A DNA stretch of 64,000 nucleotides from Strongylocentrotus purpuratus (lineage: Eukaryota; Echinodermata; Echinoidea; Camarodonta; Strongylocentrotidae). The notes beneath the pieces are model-generated. The model ran no database searches, had not been told where the DNA came from, and saw nothing but the letters and a program-made list of their open reading frames with translations. Below are positions 26,347 to 40,241 of the stretch, in pieces. The position numbers and the translations under genes were made by a program. Location: positions 33,162,660-33,226,659 of the forward strand of contig NW_022145607.1 in NCBI RefSeq assembly GCF_000002235.5. The letters are read 5' to 3'. The stretch's first letter is position 1, and every line of letters starts with the position of its first letter.

Positions 26347-29300
26347 CTGCAATGAAAAAACAACAACATACACAAAGTGTTAAACCATGGCGTAGAGACC
26401 ATGAGGCATGCCCTACCCCCTCCTCATAAATCGAATTGAGAAAGAAAGGGAAGAGAGAGATGGTAGAACAGAGACAACGCCCTTCGACAAACTAGGCTCA
26501 CTCTCTCGCGATCTATTCACCTACTAGACACGACACCCCCCCCCCCCCACAAACATACAATGTCATCCCTTATTAATGAGGATAGAGGAATTAAATTCTA
26601 TTTTGTCAAACCAATTTTGTAAAATAATACAACTTAGAACTATTAATAGAATACTCCTTTTTCTCTTGTTCCTATTCTTAGGGTAAAATCTTGTCATTTA
26701 GCGATCATCTCTCAATTTAAAAGAAATGAGCAACAAAAAAATTGCCCGAGTTGGGTATATAATTGACCTAATGCTGGTCAGATACTTAATTCGAGGTTGA
26801 TGGTCAAGCTTTACCTTTCAATGACTGTTTATTGTGTCCAAGTGTCTTTCATATATTTTCAATTCTGTGTACAGTAAAACCTGTACATAAAGACCGCTCA
26901 AGGGAAACATGAAAAGTGGTCTTTATAGGCAGATGATCTTTAAGTAAAGGTTCATGTAGTACAGGATTCAATGAGAAACCATTTTCAAGGAGAAGAAAAA
27001 ATATGGTCTTTACAGATAGGTGGTCTTTCTATACAGGTGGTCGCTAAAGCAGGTTTGACTGTATAATCTTACCGTGTTCCGGGTGAAAGGGTGTTGACTG
27101 TGACTGATGATGGCGGCCATTGGATTCCACCGTCGTGACCTGGTATTCTAAGGTCATTCGCTTCTGAAGCTGAGCCTGTTTGTTGCTACTGCTGAAGTTT
27201 TGACCTGAACGATGTAAGATGAAGAGACATTAATCCTAAAATAATCATGAGTTTATTTTATTTCCAAACTGGTAATGATTAGACTATACGCATCAATCAA
27301 AAACGCCGAGAGCCAAATCGTTTTTCCTCGTGAGTTTATCAATTTTAGCGGAGTTAATCATACATATTTGTTTGTTTTAAATCGAAAGAGAATGTGAATA
27401 AAAAAAGAAAACTTGAAAGTTTAGATAAATTGTTTATAACTTCATATCATGCATTTGAGACATGCCGAATGTGTTTAAATGTCACGAAAGAAGTGAACTC
27501 ACTTTATCAGGGGCGGAGCCGACTCAGACAGGGGGGGGGGGGGGGGAGGAGAGAATTTTGGAATATTTCCCCCTCTATCTATTTAAGCCGGGAGCCACCC
27601 TGCTTCATCATATGCTACAAAACTGCGAGGTAATTGTATCACGTTACATAGAACTTGGAGTGTAACCAATGATTTTTTTTAAAGTCGCAAGGAATTTACC
27701 TGAACTGGACTTCGTCATTTCTTCCAACGTCAGACACTGGGGACAGAACACCTTTCTCCAACCCAGCCGCACCTCCTCCTTCAGCAGGCAATGAAACACA
27801 AAAATACTGAACCCTTGAAACGAATTAAAGATGGCGAAGAGATAGCTGAACACCAAGCTGGCCTCCCCTATCATGAAAATGCCCAGTCCCCAGGTGAGCC
27901 CGAGGAGCACGGTGATGGACAGGGACGCGCGTAGCTGCGCGGACACGTCGAATTGCTCGGAGGAGGCAGCGACGGATCGGCGTCGGAGGGAGCAGAGTTG
28001 GTTGGTAACGAGAGAGAAGATGATGAAGTTGAAGAGGATGACGGCGAGGGATGGTGCGACGAAGGATGCGTAGAATGGAATTCCGCCGACTTTCAGCCAG
28101 CAGCTGCATGAATGGAAGACAGATAGTGAAATAATGTTTAATTCGGGCAATTTAGGTCATCAGATTTCAGATGACGTTGTTATTTCAGTGAATCAACCTT
28201 ATCACCCCTCAGACATGTTTCTTATGACGTAACAAGAAATTAAAAAATCATTACAAGCTCAGAAAATGTATATTCCAGGTATACATACATGTACACCCAC
28301 AATTATTGTTTTATGCCAGCTTGAGTATGAACTTGTAACCTTATGAATTATTAAATCATATTTCTATTGCCGATCCCCATCTACAGATGTGATCGTTTTA
28401 CAGTTTGTTTATGAATAATTTGTTCTTACTATTTACCGATCGGCTTACAATTTAAGTTACTAATGAAGTAAATTTGTCGATCGTTGTTTTAAGGGCGTTC
28501 AACAGTTAGAAAATATCTATACGTTTTCTCTGTTTTACGGGTGGTTCAAAGCAAACTACTCACAACTCATTGTAGAAGTCATAATGGTCCAGGTCGACGC
28601 CGAGGAGGATGCCGACGATGACGGCGGGCAGGCCCCAGCCGATCACGCACATCTTCTTCATCAGGTGCGAGGTGTAGCTGTCGAAGACCTTGACGAGTGC
28701 CAGGTACATGTGCCACGCCTCCAGGGCCATCCAGGCGATCGACGTCAGGAGGCCGTAGTGGAGCAGGGCCCCGAGGAGCTTGCAGGCGACTTCGCCGGGG
28801 TGACCGAACTCGGTGAGGACGGCGTCGGTGAGGAAACAGATGTTCATGAAGGTGAGAGCGACCACGAGGTTGAGGAGGACTCGGGTGCGACGGTCGCTTC
28901 GAAGTTGCCTGCGTGGAAAGTGGGATGTTTTTGAAAAATTGTAATCACGATCGCACCGACTCCTTGGAATCATATCAAGGGCAATTCCATAACTCTGAAG
29001 AGAGCGTCTTGTTCAAAAGAAGTCACGTTCGGATTACGTCCCTGTCATATTTGCACATTTTTAAAGACGAAGGACAAAGCTACTGGAATTGACGAAGATT
29101 GGTTACTCGAGAATCTTTGCCTCGTGTTTATTTGGGATATATATCTCTTAAATTTCTTGTAATAAACAAACATTTGTTTGAATTGGCATTTCTTTTAAAA
29201 GATTACTTTAATGATAACTTTTTTAAACAACACTTATCAAATTATCAAATAAAGTTATCAAATCTTTACATTGTATCATTGCCATAGATAAATTAAATGA

Positions 29301-32300
29301 TGAATATTCTGATTATTGAACTCATAAAACTAATTAACAAGTAGGCCTATTAAAATAGAATAGTGGGTAAAAAGATATAATGCGTTCTGGACAAAAAGGC
29401 CAACGACTACCATAAGTTTATAGTTGTATACACTTTTCTAAATACCTGCAACACTTAACACAAGCAAGAGAAAATAAGGGGGTAACATTCTTCAGAGGGA
29501 CAATTTTAAGCAAAGCAGAGTGGGATTGAATATTGGGATTTTTAGATATGGATACCATTTTTGTTTTCATATGTGAGAATTTAGGAAGAAACTGTTTCAG
29601 CATATATCTTAAAATGTTAGTTTGAAAACACACACAAGTGACGGTTAATGGACTATACAGACAGAAAACAAAAATGGCAAAAAACCAAGGGTATTGGATT
29701 AGAAAAATTAAAATCACGGTTGACAACAAAAACTCATATAAAGGTTCGAATAACATAGGATCGACGACGGACGGTTAACCTATCCGCAACGTCGAATCTT
29801 TATTGATTCCTAGCCCTTTTCAGGACTTCTCAATCAGCACGAAAGAATACAATCATCCCTTTTAAGGACTATCCACATGGTTTGGACCGCAAATTTACTC
29901 TTGTAGTTTACATAGGATCATTGTGGATATGATTTTATTTTATTTAATTTCTGCATTTTTCCAAATATATTAACTGAATAACACAGAACATATAAACATA
30001 GTACTATATACAAAATATACAACCAATGATAACTTTATTTATCTACATACATTATAATAAAGAAACTTCTATACTTCTGCCTCAAAAGAAATGAAAATTT
30101 GTTTATACCTTCTTTTTGTATGAGTTTGTGTGTGTTGTGTGAGTGTTTGTAGCGAATGGTGGATGTGCGCGTATAGCTTTGTGTTGTATGGTGGAGTGGA
30201 AACAATGTAGCCTTTTTAATAAAAGAAAACAAATAATACGAAATAGAATACGAAATATGCAGAAATGACTATATGACCAAAAATTTGACATATGCTTTCT
30301 TCGTTTTTATATTTTGAGTCTCTGCCACCAAACTAGGATACCAATGCGGCGCTCATAGAAAGATAAACGGTCAACAAATTCAGCCATACAGGAATGTTAT
30401 TCCTAACAGGTTCTCGAAGAAACCACACACACCAGATTATGCGGGTATAATCCTACAGAAGGACATGAGATAGAACAAGCAGGTTGAAAACTCAAGAAGT
30501 AAGGCCATGAAAGTAGTCAACTTCTTGAAAAGAAACTTCTATCAATCCTCAACAACAAAAAAAACAAAAACAAAAAACGGGAGAAGCTTTATTCTATGCT
30601 GGTTTAACCTCATCTTAACTACGCGTCTTCAGCCTGGGATCCATATACGATCACCAACATCAGCAACGTTGAGAGAGTCCAGAATGCAGCAGCTAGATTC
30701 GTCAAAAACACTTATGCAAGAAATTCAAGTGTCACTGCTTTGAAGGACTCAATGGGCTGGATCCCCCTCCAGGAGGAAAGACAGAAGTCTCGTATTTCAA
30801 TTTCAATTTCAATTTCATTTACTTCCACAGATTCATAAAAGACAATATAAATTACAATCAAATATAAAAGCATTACAACAAAAGATGAAACTGCAGAGGG
30901 GGTGATCAAAAACCACAAAGGTTTATCGGAGATCCAGGGGCGTAAATCCCGGGGGATGGGGGGGGGGGGGGGCTGCATCCCCCCCTGGCTTGAAGTAGGG
31001 GGGGGGATGGCCTGTACAATCATCCCCCCTGATATTGCAAAAAAAAGAGAGAAAAAAAAGGAAGAAGAAGAAGAAGAACAAGAAGAACAGGAAAAAAATG
31101 TGATTGTTTCAATTTTAGCATAATACATGAGAAATTAGTTATTTTTTTAATGTAAGTATAACTGTATAGCCTACACGGATATAGTATGTCACGATCATTA
31201 AGAGTAGTTGCGCGACGTGCGCGAACAAGCACTTCATAAACTTAAGAATAATTTTTCGTTATTTTGCAAGGTATTATTATAGCCCAGACGTAAATGGCGC
31301 CAGCGCGCGAGCGCTTAAAAAGTGCAATCATGTACAGTAGATGCCCGGCTCCCCCTACTTAGTATTATTTAGGGTACGCGTACGCTCGTTCCCGCCCTTT
31401 AAAAGCACCCCCCCCCCCCCACCCTATCTCAGGACTGCCAACATTTCTGAATCCCCCTTTCGCCGGCTTTTCGCTGGCTTTTCCTACCTTGGAGACCCCC
31501 CCCCCCACGCCCAAATCCGGAACACTGCTAAATGTACAACCCCCCCCCCCCCCCAATTTCAGGTGAGCTCTAGTCGATCGAGGGGGACTGGGGGCCAATG
31601 CTTTTACTTTTCAAAATGAAATAATCCTGAATGAGCTTTCAAAGCTAGCAGGAATTTCAGGAATTTGATCCCGGGATTTGATCAATTTTTCTATGATATT
31701 CAAGATATTTTATAACCTCCTTTTTACATTTCTCAGGAGTCCAAAGAGAGAGAGAAAAAACGCCACCCCCTTTTTAAAGAAATTAAGAGTCGAGAATGGT
31801 ACAACGAATCGTCTTCTTTCTCTAATTATTTAATGAAACGTAATAGCTTTCGCGCTTCGCGCGGGAGGGAGGGGGGGGGGGAAGGAAAAAACTGAATTCA
31901 GATGAGGATTAAAAGTTGAGAACGGTACAACGAATCGTCTTCTTCTCTAATGATTTAATGAAACGTAAAAGCTTCCGCGCTTCGCGCAGGAGGGGGGGGG
32001 GCTGAATTCAGACGAGGATTAAAAGTCGAGAACGGTACAACGAATCGTCTTCTTTCTCCAATAATTTTATGAAACGTAAAAGCTTCCGCGCTTCGCGCGG
32101 GAGGGGGGGGGAAGGGAAAAACTGAATTCAGATGAGGATTAAAAGTCGAGAACGGTACAACGAATCGTCTTCTTTCTCTAATGATTAAATGAAACGTATA
32201 AGCTTCCGCGCTTCGCGCGGGAGGGGGGGGGGGGAAGGGAAAGACTGAATTCAGATGAGTATTAAAAGTCGAGAACGGTACAACAAATAATCTTCTTTCT

Positions 32301-34054
32301 CTAATGATTTAATGAAACGTAAAAGCCCAGCGCTTCACGCGGGAGGGGGGGGGGAGGGAAAAACTGAATTCAGATGAGGATTTAAAGTCAAGAACGGTAC
32401 AACGAATCGTCTTCTTTCTCTAATTATTTAATGAAACGTAAAAGCTTAGGCGCTTCGCGCAGGAGGGGAGGCGGGAAGGGAAAAACTGAATTCAGATGAG
32501 TATTAAAAGTCGAGAACGGTACAACAAATAATTTTCTTTCTCTAATGATTTAATGAAACGTAAAAGCTTCCGCGCTTCACGCGGGAGGGGGGAGGGAAAA
32601 ACTGAATTCAGATGAGGATTTAAAGTCAAGAACGGTACAACGAATCGTCTTCTTTCTCTAATTATTTAATGAAACGTAAAGCTTAGGCGCTTCGCGCGGG
32701 AGGGGAGGCGGGAACTGAATTCAGACGAGGATTAAGAGTCGAGAACGGAACAACGAATCCTCTTCTTTCTCTAATGATTTAATGAAACGTAAAAGCTTCC
32801 GCGCTTCGCGCGGGAGGTGGGGGGACTGAATTCAGACGAGGATTAAAAGTCGAGAACGGTACAACGAATCGTCTTCTTTCTCCAATGATTTTATGAAACG
32901 TAAAAGCTTCCGCGCTTCGCGCAGGATGGGGGAAGGGAAAAACTGAATTCAGATGAGGATTAAAAGTCGAGAACGGTACAACGAATCGTCTAATTTCTCT
33001 AATGATTTAATGAAACGTATAAGCTTCCGCGCTTCGCGCGGGAGGGGGGGGGGGGGGAAGGGAAAAACTGAATTCAGATGAGTATTAAAAGTCGAGAACG
33101 GAAAAACGAATCGTCTTTTTTCTCCAATGATTTTATGAAACGTAAAAGCTTCCGCGCTTCGCGCAGGAGGGGGAAAGGGAAAAACTGAATTCAGATGAGG
33201 ATTAAAAGTCGAGAACGGTACAACGAATTGTCTTCTTTCCCTAATGATTTAATGAAACGTAAAAGCTTCCGCGCTTCGCGCGAGAGGGAAGGGGGGAACT
33301 GATTTCAGACGAGGATTATTTTCGAGAACGGTACAACGAATCGTCTTCTTTCTCTAATATTGTTTGTTGTTTGCTCGTTTGTGTGTGTGCGTGTGTGTGT
33401 GTGTGTGTGCGTTTGTGTGGTGTGTGTGTGTGTGCGTGTGCGTGTGGGTGTGTGTGTGTGTGTGTGTGTGTGTGTTGTGTGTTTGTGCGTGCGCGATCGC
33501 GCGCGCCTGCGTAAATTAGTGTGGGCGTGTGCTCGTGCTAGTATGTGATGGCTATCGCCGATTATCCCCCCACTCCTCGGTACGGATTTACGCCCCTGCG
33601 GAGATCATATTACCTGTTTGTACAAAATGATCCACGACTTGATGGACATCAACTACAATGATTACATCTCACCAAAGGGATAATGAACAAGACGGGGGCC
33701 ATGACCAATAATTCTATATTAGAGCGCTTTCACAGAGACGACGGAAGCAAAGACGACGGGAGAATTCACTCAACCGACATCGTCATGTACTATAATGCTC
33801 ACGTCTTTATTTTATAACCTGTATATAAACCAAGTCAGGACGGATGCACATGCATACTCATTCTTCCCAAGGACAGTAAAGTACTGGAACAGTCTTTCTC
33901 CCTTAATAGTAGCCCGACCTTTCTTGAATACTCTTAAATCCGCGCTTAAAACCAACTTAAAACCAGCACCTTGGTGGCCGCACATGACGACATACCTCTT
34001 TTCCAAATGTATTCTTGTTTTGTATTCACTGATTTTCTTTGTCTTTGCCGAATA

Positions 34055-34109
<55 letters not shown>

Positions 34110-37100
34110 CCTCCAGATTAAACACCTTTATGGTGTCTTTTGGAGGAATCCTTCCAGGTACCAAGTTCAGTAAATATTTCAATAAATATGGGTGGGACAT
34201 GCAGGTCAAATATAAAGTTGGGAAGGACTATAATATTGTTGGTTCGAGGGAGTTCAAATGCAAGGCCCTGTTTCATAAAAATCGTTACCAATAACAAGCT
34301 ACAATAACTGTTATAAGCTACTGAAATTGTGGCATTTGATTGGCTGACAGCAAATTTGTCATCGAAATATTAGCATTTGTTATTGATAAAAAGTTTTGTG
34401 TTAAACAGGGCCCGATGCGTTGATGGAAACAAGTTCTGAAAAATATGAAAAAACATACTAAAGACACAAAGGGGAAGGAAAAATTAAATCGTGATCAATA
34501 TTATGAGGATTAATACAGATATTAGGTCAGGTTATATGTGAAAATGAACCTCCAATTCTACTTGGGATCACACTTCATGCATCATGCGTTATTAAATTGT
34601 TTGTGTTACCTCTTTCTGTTGACCGCCTTCTTAAATATCCTGAGACAAAAATTCAAAGTTATGGAGTCACAATTCTATCTAATGTCAGCTTCATTGATAA
34701 TTGTGTAGTGGTTAATTTGAAAGGTCATAACGTACAAAAGATAATACCATATGTGTTTCATTGTCTAAACAACATCCCCCCAACGATAAAAAGAATATTT
34801 TACTTGTATTCATACCGAGTACATCCTGATTTAAGCTACTCTCTTTTTACATGTTATCTGTTATTTGTTAAATAAATAAATAAATCAGTCAAACACAAAT
34901 TGGCAACACTGTAACGTGTATTACGAGCTCATCTCCAATATGCTCTGTACAGAAATTGTATAAACTTTCATTTTTGTACTTATTGATGATGGACTAGGTT
35001 TGTTTCTTACAAGGACTGTGCGTATACATATTTGTAATAATTATACTTAAAATTAAAATTTTAAAAAGTAGAGGCAAATGGGAGGGGAACTCGCGAGATA
35101 CGTCACAGAGTTGCCAATTTGTGTTTGATTGATCGCACCTTCAAAAATTCATAACCTTCTTATTTTAATCGTTGTATTTTGTGCTCAATATTTCACGGAC
35201 CTGTTTTTTGATTTTTTTTTTGTTCTGCTTGTATTAAATACAAATTGATATCAAAGGTGTTTCACAAAGATTTTAAGTCGAACTTAACTCTAAGTTGGAA
35301 ATAAAAATTATGGAGAGCCATTTGTAGCCTTAAAATGAAATATATTAAAAAGCGAAAACTCAAGTATTTTAGACTTTTCATAAATTCCACATCAAGAACA
35401 TGGTATCTCCTTGATAATAGAAAAAATGAACGATTTGAATCAATATTTTATGAATTTAAAAATAACTTTTCCAAAATATTTTCATAGATGCTAACGGCTT
35501 TCCATAATTGTTAAGTCCTACTTAGAGATGAGTTCAACTTAGGATCTTTGTGAAATACCCCCAGGTTGCACATCCCGTTTAATGATATTTACAAAACATT
35601 AATTAAAGGTACGTACCTGATCATGATGTAAGAGAAGAAGGTTACTACCAGACCAAGGATAGACAGTGTACATCCCGCGAAGGTGATGATGGAGAGCGCC
35701 ATCATGTGGTCTCCGTTAAATGTGGTGGTGGTTCCGTAGATGTCCTGTAGAAAGATTGTGAAGAGAGAGAGAGTGGGGGAGAGGGGAGAGAATAGAGAGG
35801 GGAGAGAGAGAGAGAGATACAGAGAAAGAGAGAGATAGAGATAGAGGGGGGAAAGAGACACACAGTGAGATAGAGAGAGTGGCAGAAAGAGAGGGAAGGA
35901 GAGGGAGAGAGATAAATAAAGAGAGAGAGAGAGAGAGAGAGATAGAGAAAGGGAAAAGAGAGAGAGATAGAGAGAAAGAGGGAGAGATGTAGCATAATTA
36001 TATAACCAATATAACGTGACAGCTTGAGTTTAAAAAAAATGAAAACTTCTGGCTCAGGATAAACTTTTCCTTTCTCACACTTAACAATTTAATATGTCAA
36101 ATGCTCGGTCATTCTGAAACAATATTACAAGACGAATCGTCACTCACCATTAAAAGAGCAAAGTTAGTGAGATGGTCACATTCACATTGTGTGCTGCCCT
36201 CTGCTGTTACAGAAGCGATGCAACCCTCCGTAGACCACGTTCCTTTGCCATCTATGAAATAAAAAGTTTGAGATTTAAAGTGAATATTGACGAATGGTAG
36301 TTGAAATTCAGAAGAAAGTAATTATATCCAAAATAAATATAGATTTAATAAGCAAACAAACATTTAGTTGTTTCCCCTCTGTGTCATATAGCAATTGATA
36401 GTGCTATTCAACTGTCCAACATTTAAGAGACACAAGCATATATTTATTTGTTTATTGGTTACAGACAATGGGTAACGTTACATCATTACGTTAACTCAAA
36501 TGATATTTTAATTTATTCCAAGGGTAATTTGTGAAGTTGATGAAGGATGTGGAATTAACAATGAAGCCCAGTTTTAGTTGGCTATCGCATTTTCAGAATG
36601 AATATTAGGTATAAAACCTTCCCGTGAACAATTCTTTGACATGATTTTGTAATTATCTTATCATAGTTATGAAAAAAGGAATCCTACAGTTTTTCGTCGC
36701 GCCTTAATATCAAAGAAAGGCATTTTTTCTGTCAAGGTTGTCATGACTAATAATGAATAACGGCTATTCATGTCCTCTTACCTGCCGCTGCAAAGTCCCA
36801 GAAAACACACGATGGATTATCTGCCCTCTGTGAACAAAAGGGTGAAATTTATGAAAGTCTAGTCTGTAAACACTTTTAACAAACTGATAATATTGTTCCC
36901 TGGCATTTTGCATTATTGCGGTTGCTTAAATTATCTCGGATTAAATTATTTCTATAATTTCAGTCGTATAAATGTGATATGTTGTTATAAAGTACAATAG
37001 AAACGGCTTTTTTTGATTAGCTGAAAAATGCATGTTATTTCTTTTGAAAACCTATCGTTGTTTTGCACGGTTCAGTGAGACAGAACGATCTCCAGGGAAA

Positions 37101-40100
37101 GAAATACAAATAAAATGCTACTTGGTCATGTTTTATAGAATCTATCTAAGAGCAAGATTACATTATCAAAAACCATGATTTTTGAAGAGTACGAATTTAC
37201 AAATAGTAAATAAAAAAGAAAGAAAAAAAGTGAATGGCGTAAATATTCTAAAAAAGAATAAAACACTGATAATACCAAACAAAAAAACAGCAATAATTTA
37301 CCATCAGTTCTTTTGCTCTCAATTTTACACCCCACATATTGGAATAGATGGTTGTAGTACTGCATTTTTTTAAGTTAAAGATTCTTGACACATTTGTACA
37401 TTCTCGTAATTTTAAAGAATATCTTCAGACACACTTTGATTCAAATTTCCCTCACTTATTACCTCGGGTCTTTGGTGAATAAACGAAGTTTTGACAGGAT
37501 CCCTTAATCCTGAAATTTTCAGATCACCCAGGCTTGCGGATATAACCAAACTGTTGAGGGCATCCCTTTCTATGACGTCATCACCAGTAGATATAGTAGG
37601 CGGGGTAGGGGCGGTGCCATTTTGTGTCGCTTCAGTAATCACCTGACATTAGATGAGGTCAAAGAGGAAGCCGTTAAATCATATATTCTGGTTATGTCCG
37701 AAGAAAATGTTGTTATTTCATGCTTTTGCTAAAAAACACAAAATATATGTAATTTATTTATTTATTTATTTATTCAGTTTTATTTCAGAAGGGTAGTTCC
37801 ATTCAAGCCAAAAAAAAAATTAATGGCCTGCTTTACAAGGAGGCCCTACATTATACAGGTACATAAAATAACATAACATTAAATGAAATTATATTTCAGA
37901 TCATCAGAGAGACGTGTAGAAATAGTTGTATATGTATCTTAAATGTACAATACAATCGAATGGGGCGGGAGGGAAGGGGGGAGGGGCTATAACGGAAATT
38001 TAATCAGAACGGTTTGGGACTTTAAAACGTTTAGAAATAATTGTGTAGTGAGTAGTGACACAGCTTATAAAAAAAAATGAAATCTGTGGATAATTTTGGA
38101 TTTTACCCAATGATGATAAATAAGAAGAAAACTTATAACTATTTGTCTTTTTGCCTAAAATTGTGTACTTTATTTTACAAGCAGTTTAACATAGATAAAG
38201 GCACTTCCATAATTACTTACGAATGTAGACAGACCCTTTCAAGTACGATCATTTAAAGAATAATTAATAAACATTTCAATGCATTGAGACGAATACAAAT
38301 TTTGACAGATTATTAAAAAAAATCCAAAACATTCTGAAAACGTAATTACAGATATATACAAACATAAAGTCAATGCCATGAAAAAATCATAACAAGATGC
38401 CAAAACTCAAAATAATACCTCGAAAAAGATGACATCTTTATAGATTACAAACTGGACTCTATCTATCTCGCCTCGATGAGTTTCAAAGAGCGAGCCTGGC
38501 AGCTCTAGTGACGCCGAGGCTTCAGCGGTAGACTCAGTGTTGGTATTGTTAAACGAGAGCTGGGGCTGCAAGAAAAGTCGGAAATGGTTGAATATTTTGA
38601 AACAGTTTTTGTTAAACTATGAAGACCTTATCTTATCCCCAAAGTAGAAAGCGAGACGGGTGTAACCATTGTGTTAGTGTTTTCTTCAGGCTCTTATAAA
38701 GACGAAATATGGTTTGGTAAATTTAAAAATCTCAAACATCGTTTATATATATGGATGAACTTCGAAGAAGTTGAACGCTGACAGATTGTTATTTATCTCG
38801 ATAATAAATTTCCATGATTTCAATTAAAAGTTTATAAATCGTTGTGTTCTAATATCAACAGTATTCGATGAAATTCTTCATATGATATCAATTATGAAAG
38901 ATTTAAACATAAATTATTACCCTGATATTAGTACCATCACAATAACATTTTTTGTTTATTTTCTTTGGTGGAAAAGGGTGAAAAATGAACACAAAACATT
39001 CAACTGAATGAATTGAACTTGTTGTGTATGGTGTATCTGTGGAACAACGCGGGTAATATTATGTGGTCAGCGGTTGCAAAATATATACGCTAACAATGTT
39101 TGAGAGTTAAATTTCTTATCTCACTATAAAGTTTACATTGCATTGTGATCAAAATTTTAAATATCAAACTTAGCAGGCATTACCTTTACAGATGAACTTT
39201 CAGGACAGAATTGCTCTAACAATATTTTCCATATTTTTACCTTTGAGGTACCGGTTTCATCGACCACGCTTCTGAAAGACAATCCATTGATCATTTCCGT
39301 GTTGATCTTGACGACGACCACGTCAATCCTCTCTGAAACGGCTTCAAACATGTCGCCCTCGAAATCGACGTGGAGAGCGAATTCGTCGATCAAATGGAGC
39401 ACCCTGAAAAAGTCACAATCATTCTATCTGTAAGTATCAGCTAATAATAGCAGTTTTTGCTCTAAAAATAAAATGTCGTGATACGATAGACGTTCTATTA
39501 TCTTTAAAAAGTGTTTTAAATGTCAGAAATATATTTGAATAAGCACTGTATTACATATGCGTATATGTACAGACAGTCAAGGTAACCTAGTTAAGAACTG
39601 ATGAGGGGTGGGGTTGGGGGAGGGGGCGGTTACGTACATCCATGGAGGGAAAAAAGTTTAGTTTGAAAGTCAAAATATCTACAACTTTGTATCAGAAAGC
39701 ATTTGTTCGTTTTAGTCCTCAGTCTATGTAATATAAGTTATTTAGAAACCACAGAACGAAGTTAACACTTCACTTAAGGACGACGCTGGGAGAAGCGCGT
39801 GGACTGTAAAAAAAAGTTGAGCAAATGTTACTTGGTAAATCGAATTTGGGCAAATTGTGTCCGATAATTGGGTTATTTTCTCCCAACCATTTACTATAAT
39901 GAAGTTCCTAATGAAAGGTAAACAATATGTAGTTACCGATGAAATAATTGGGTAATGTTATTGGGCAAATTGAAGGTGGGCCAATTTTATCCAACATTTT
40001 GGTTATTTTCTCCCAACCATTTACTACATGTATAGTTACCCAATTAAATGTTCAAAATTAGTTGGGCAGATGTTACCGGGCAACAATTATGCAACAACAG

Positions 40101-40199
40101 GGTTCTTATATTAGAGGTATAGTGGTCGAGTGGATATGTCACAGGACTGTGGATCACAAGGTCCGCGGTTCGAGTCCCGCCGCGGTGCTAATGTTCTTT

Positions 40200-40241
<42 letters not shown>

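Larger units (their letters stand above)
30935..33598. mobile_element. hAT-type nonautonomous element with 8-bp target duplication
   Basis: The ends are CAGGGGCGTAAATCC at 30935 and GGATTTACGCCCCTG ending at 33598. They are flanked by exact 8-bp direct repeats CGGAGATC (30927-30934 and 33599-33606). Eight-base duplications and CAGGGG-type ends fit the hAT superfamily. The 2664-bp interior has no transposase; it holds poly-G/C runs, a 13-copy minisatellite and a GT microsatellite. Confidence 0.9.

Noticed and set aside
28584-28934. 116-codon plus-strand frame opposite TM2-TM4
   Set aside because: Antisense of a GC-rich coding exon; acidic composition is a codon-shadow effect.
33360-33548. Cys/Val-rich small protein
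   Set aside because: Translation of a GT microsatellite inside the hAT-type element.
40120-40190. Functional tRNA gene
   Set aside because: A- and B-box-like segments are present but the acceptor strands do not pair, and the copy at 62583 continues into a SINE body.
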